From positions 32,465,970 through 32,529,969 of the forward strand of contig OX465589.1 of assembly GCA_950022655.1 (NCBI GenBank): DNA of 64,000 nucleotides, written 5' to 3'. The stretch is from Alentia gelatinosa. Taxonomy: Eukaryota > Annelida > Polychaeta > Phyllodocida > Polynoidae. The notes beneath the pieces were generated by a model, which saw only the letters and a list, made by a program, of their open reading frames with translations, was not told where the DNA came from and ran no database searches. Below, one piece after another: positions 63,174 through 64,000 of this stretch (position 1 is the stretch's first letter; every line of letters starts with the position of its first letter). The position numbers were made by a program, and so were the translations under genes.

Positions 63174-64000
63174 AGGCCTACTTAATTGGTCGCTAGTTTA
63201 TGCAGCGACCTTGATATTGACTGCACTTGTTACTGATAGATTGGCCATCAACCCCTGTCTGTGCTGAGCTCCTCACTTTCAGTCGGATAGATTGACGTGC
63301 CGTACCGTACGCAGAATTTAACTCACTGTCGCCCAAATTATCATAGCCCAAGACATCTAAGGATGATACGTACCAAATGCGGATATTCACTTCCAGTTAG
63401 AATTCAGCCATGAGACTTTAACACCAGTTAGGGACACATATAACCTACGATCACCTAAAATATGAAGAAAATCGGCCAATTAGATCTAACGATATTCGTG
63501 TTTGAATCTGGTTGTATCAAATGCTGCTCTGGTGGCCAGTGTAGGCCTACTTAATTGGTCGCTAGTTTATGCAGCGACCTTGATATTGACTGCACTTGTT
63601 ACTGATAGATTGGCCATCAACCCCTGTCTGTGCTGAGCTCCTCACTCTCAGTCGAATAGATTGATGGGCCTTACCTTACGCAGAATTTAACTGACTGTCG
63701 TCCAAATTATCATAGCCCAAGACATCTGAGGATGATGCGTACCAAATGCGGAAATTCACTTCCCGTTGGAATATGGCCATGAAACTTTAACACCAGTTAG
63801 GGACACATATAACCTACGATCACCTAAAATATGAAGAAAATCGGCCGCTTGGATCTAACGACATTCACGTTTGAATATGGTTGTATCAAATGCTGCTGTG
63901 GTGGCCAGTGTACTGACGCTGGGTGACTATGATAAGAACTAACGTTTTAATTGACAGGTCCTGCCACCTGGTGTATTATGTGAAACCAGGTTCCTCACTA
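63174..64000 (+). repeat. Unit 36 (partial, right edge)
   Basis: A1 63174-63542 with cactttcag, A2 63543-63911 ending gctgtgg, linker from 63912 cut by the window end before the tRNA-like segment. The array therefore continues to the right. Confidence 0.95.

Larger units (their letters stand above)
1..64000 (+). repeat. Complex satellite array, about 1759-bp unit, 35 full and 2 partial copies
   Basis: The same landmark order repeats across the window without interruption: two 369-bp subrepeats each starting aggcctacttaatt, a linker starting actgacgctgggtg, a T run, then a G-rich minisatellite. Unit starts (first base of A1) fall at 1452, 3211, 4968, 6727, 8485 and so on to 63174. Successive starts are 1759 bp apart in most cases, with 1756-1758 where a unit has a 1-3 bp deficit and 1934 for the unit at 19037. 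All copies have the same orientation, and no inversion, foreign insertion or unique spacer is seen. I numbered units 0-36, with unit 0 being the partial one at the left edge. The unit combines three repeat scales: about 20/25 bp, 369 bp and 1759 bp. Function is unknown. A heterochromatic satellite is the likely class. StuI sites (AGGCCT) begin both subrepeats, while BglII (AGATCT) and EcoRI (GAATTC) occur in A1 but not in A2. Confidence 0.98.

Noticed and set aside
1..64000. Ribosomal RNA, 5S, spliceosomal RNA or histone repeats as the basis of the array
   Set aside because: None of the conserved core sequences of these genes that I know is present in the unit on either strand.
1..64000. Assembly artefact from collapsed or over-expanded repeats
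   Set aside because: Units carry private and shared variants in ordered patterns with small indels, as expected for a real array. The exact copy number still cannot be vouched for without reads.

Overview
The whole 64-kb window is one uninterrupted, head-to-tail satellite DNA array. I see no protein-coding gene, no canonical RNA gene and no unique sequence. The repeat unit is 1759 bp in most copies (1756-1758 in copies with small deletions, 1934 in one copy with a 175-bp internal duplication). The window holds 35 complete units and two partial ones. All units point the same way and differ from one another by only a handful of changes. Such a long, homogeneous array of a complex kilobase-scale unit, carrying a tRNA-like RNA polymerase III promoter, indicates a eukaryotic nuclear genome, probably a heterochromatic (pericentromeric, subtelomeric or similar) block. 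I cannot name the species or match the unit to a published satellite from memory. An animal is my best guess, because tRNA-headed repeats are common there.

Every unit has the same four-part layout on the + strand. (1) A1 is a 369-bp subrepeat. (2) A2 is a second, diverged 369-bp copy of the same subrepeat directly downstream. (3) A 219-bp linker ends in a tRNA-like segment with textbook-matching A and B boxes, followed by a run of 8-10 T. (4) An 802-bp G-rich minisatellite is built of 37 variant units of 20 or 25 bp. In the second unit of the window these are A1 1452-1820, A2 1821-2189, linker 2190-2408 and minisatellite 2409-3210. Both ends of the window lie inside the array: it opens in the tail of an A1 and closes in a linker.

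Small variants shared between units show how the array evolves. One three-unit block is repeated next to itself (about 41.3-51.9 kb). A linked variant block recurs at three- and five-unit spacing in the first 22 kb. A pair of units recurs seven units away. Nine A2 subrepeats have an A1-type front half. These patterns fit unequal exchange and gene conversion working at several scales: subrepeat, minisatellite unit, monomer and multi-monomer.

The most interesting possibility is that each unit is a small transcription module: an internal Pol III-type promoter and T-run terminator placed directly upstream of a strongly strand-asymmetric G-rich minisatellite. Whether it is transcribed cannot be decided from sequence alone. 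The open reading frames on the minus strand are by-products of the minisatellite and the A subrepeats and are not reported as genes.
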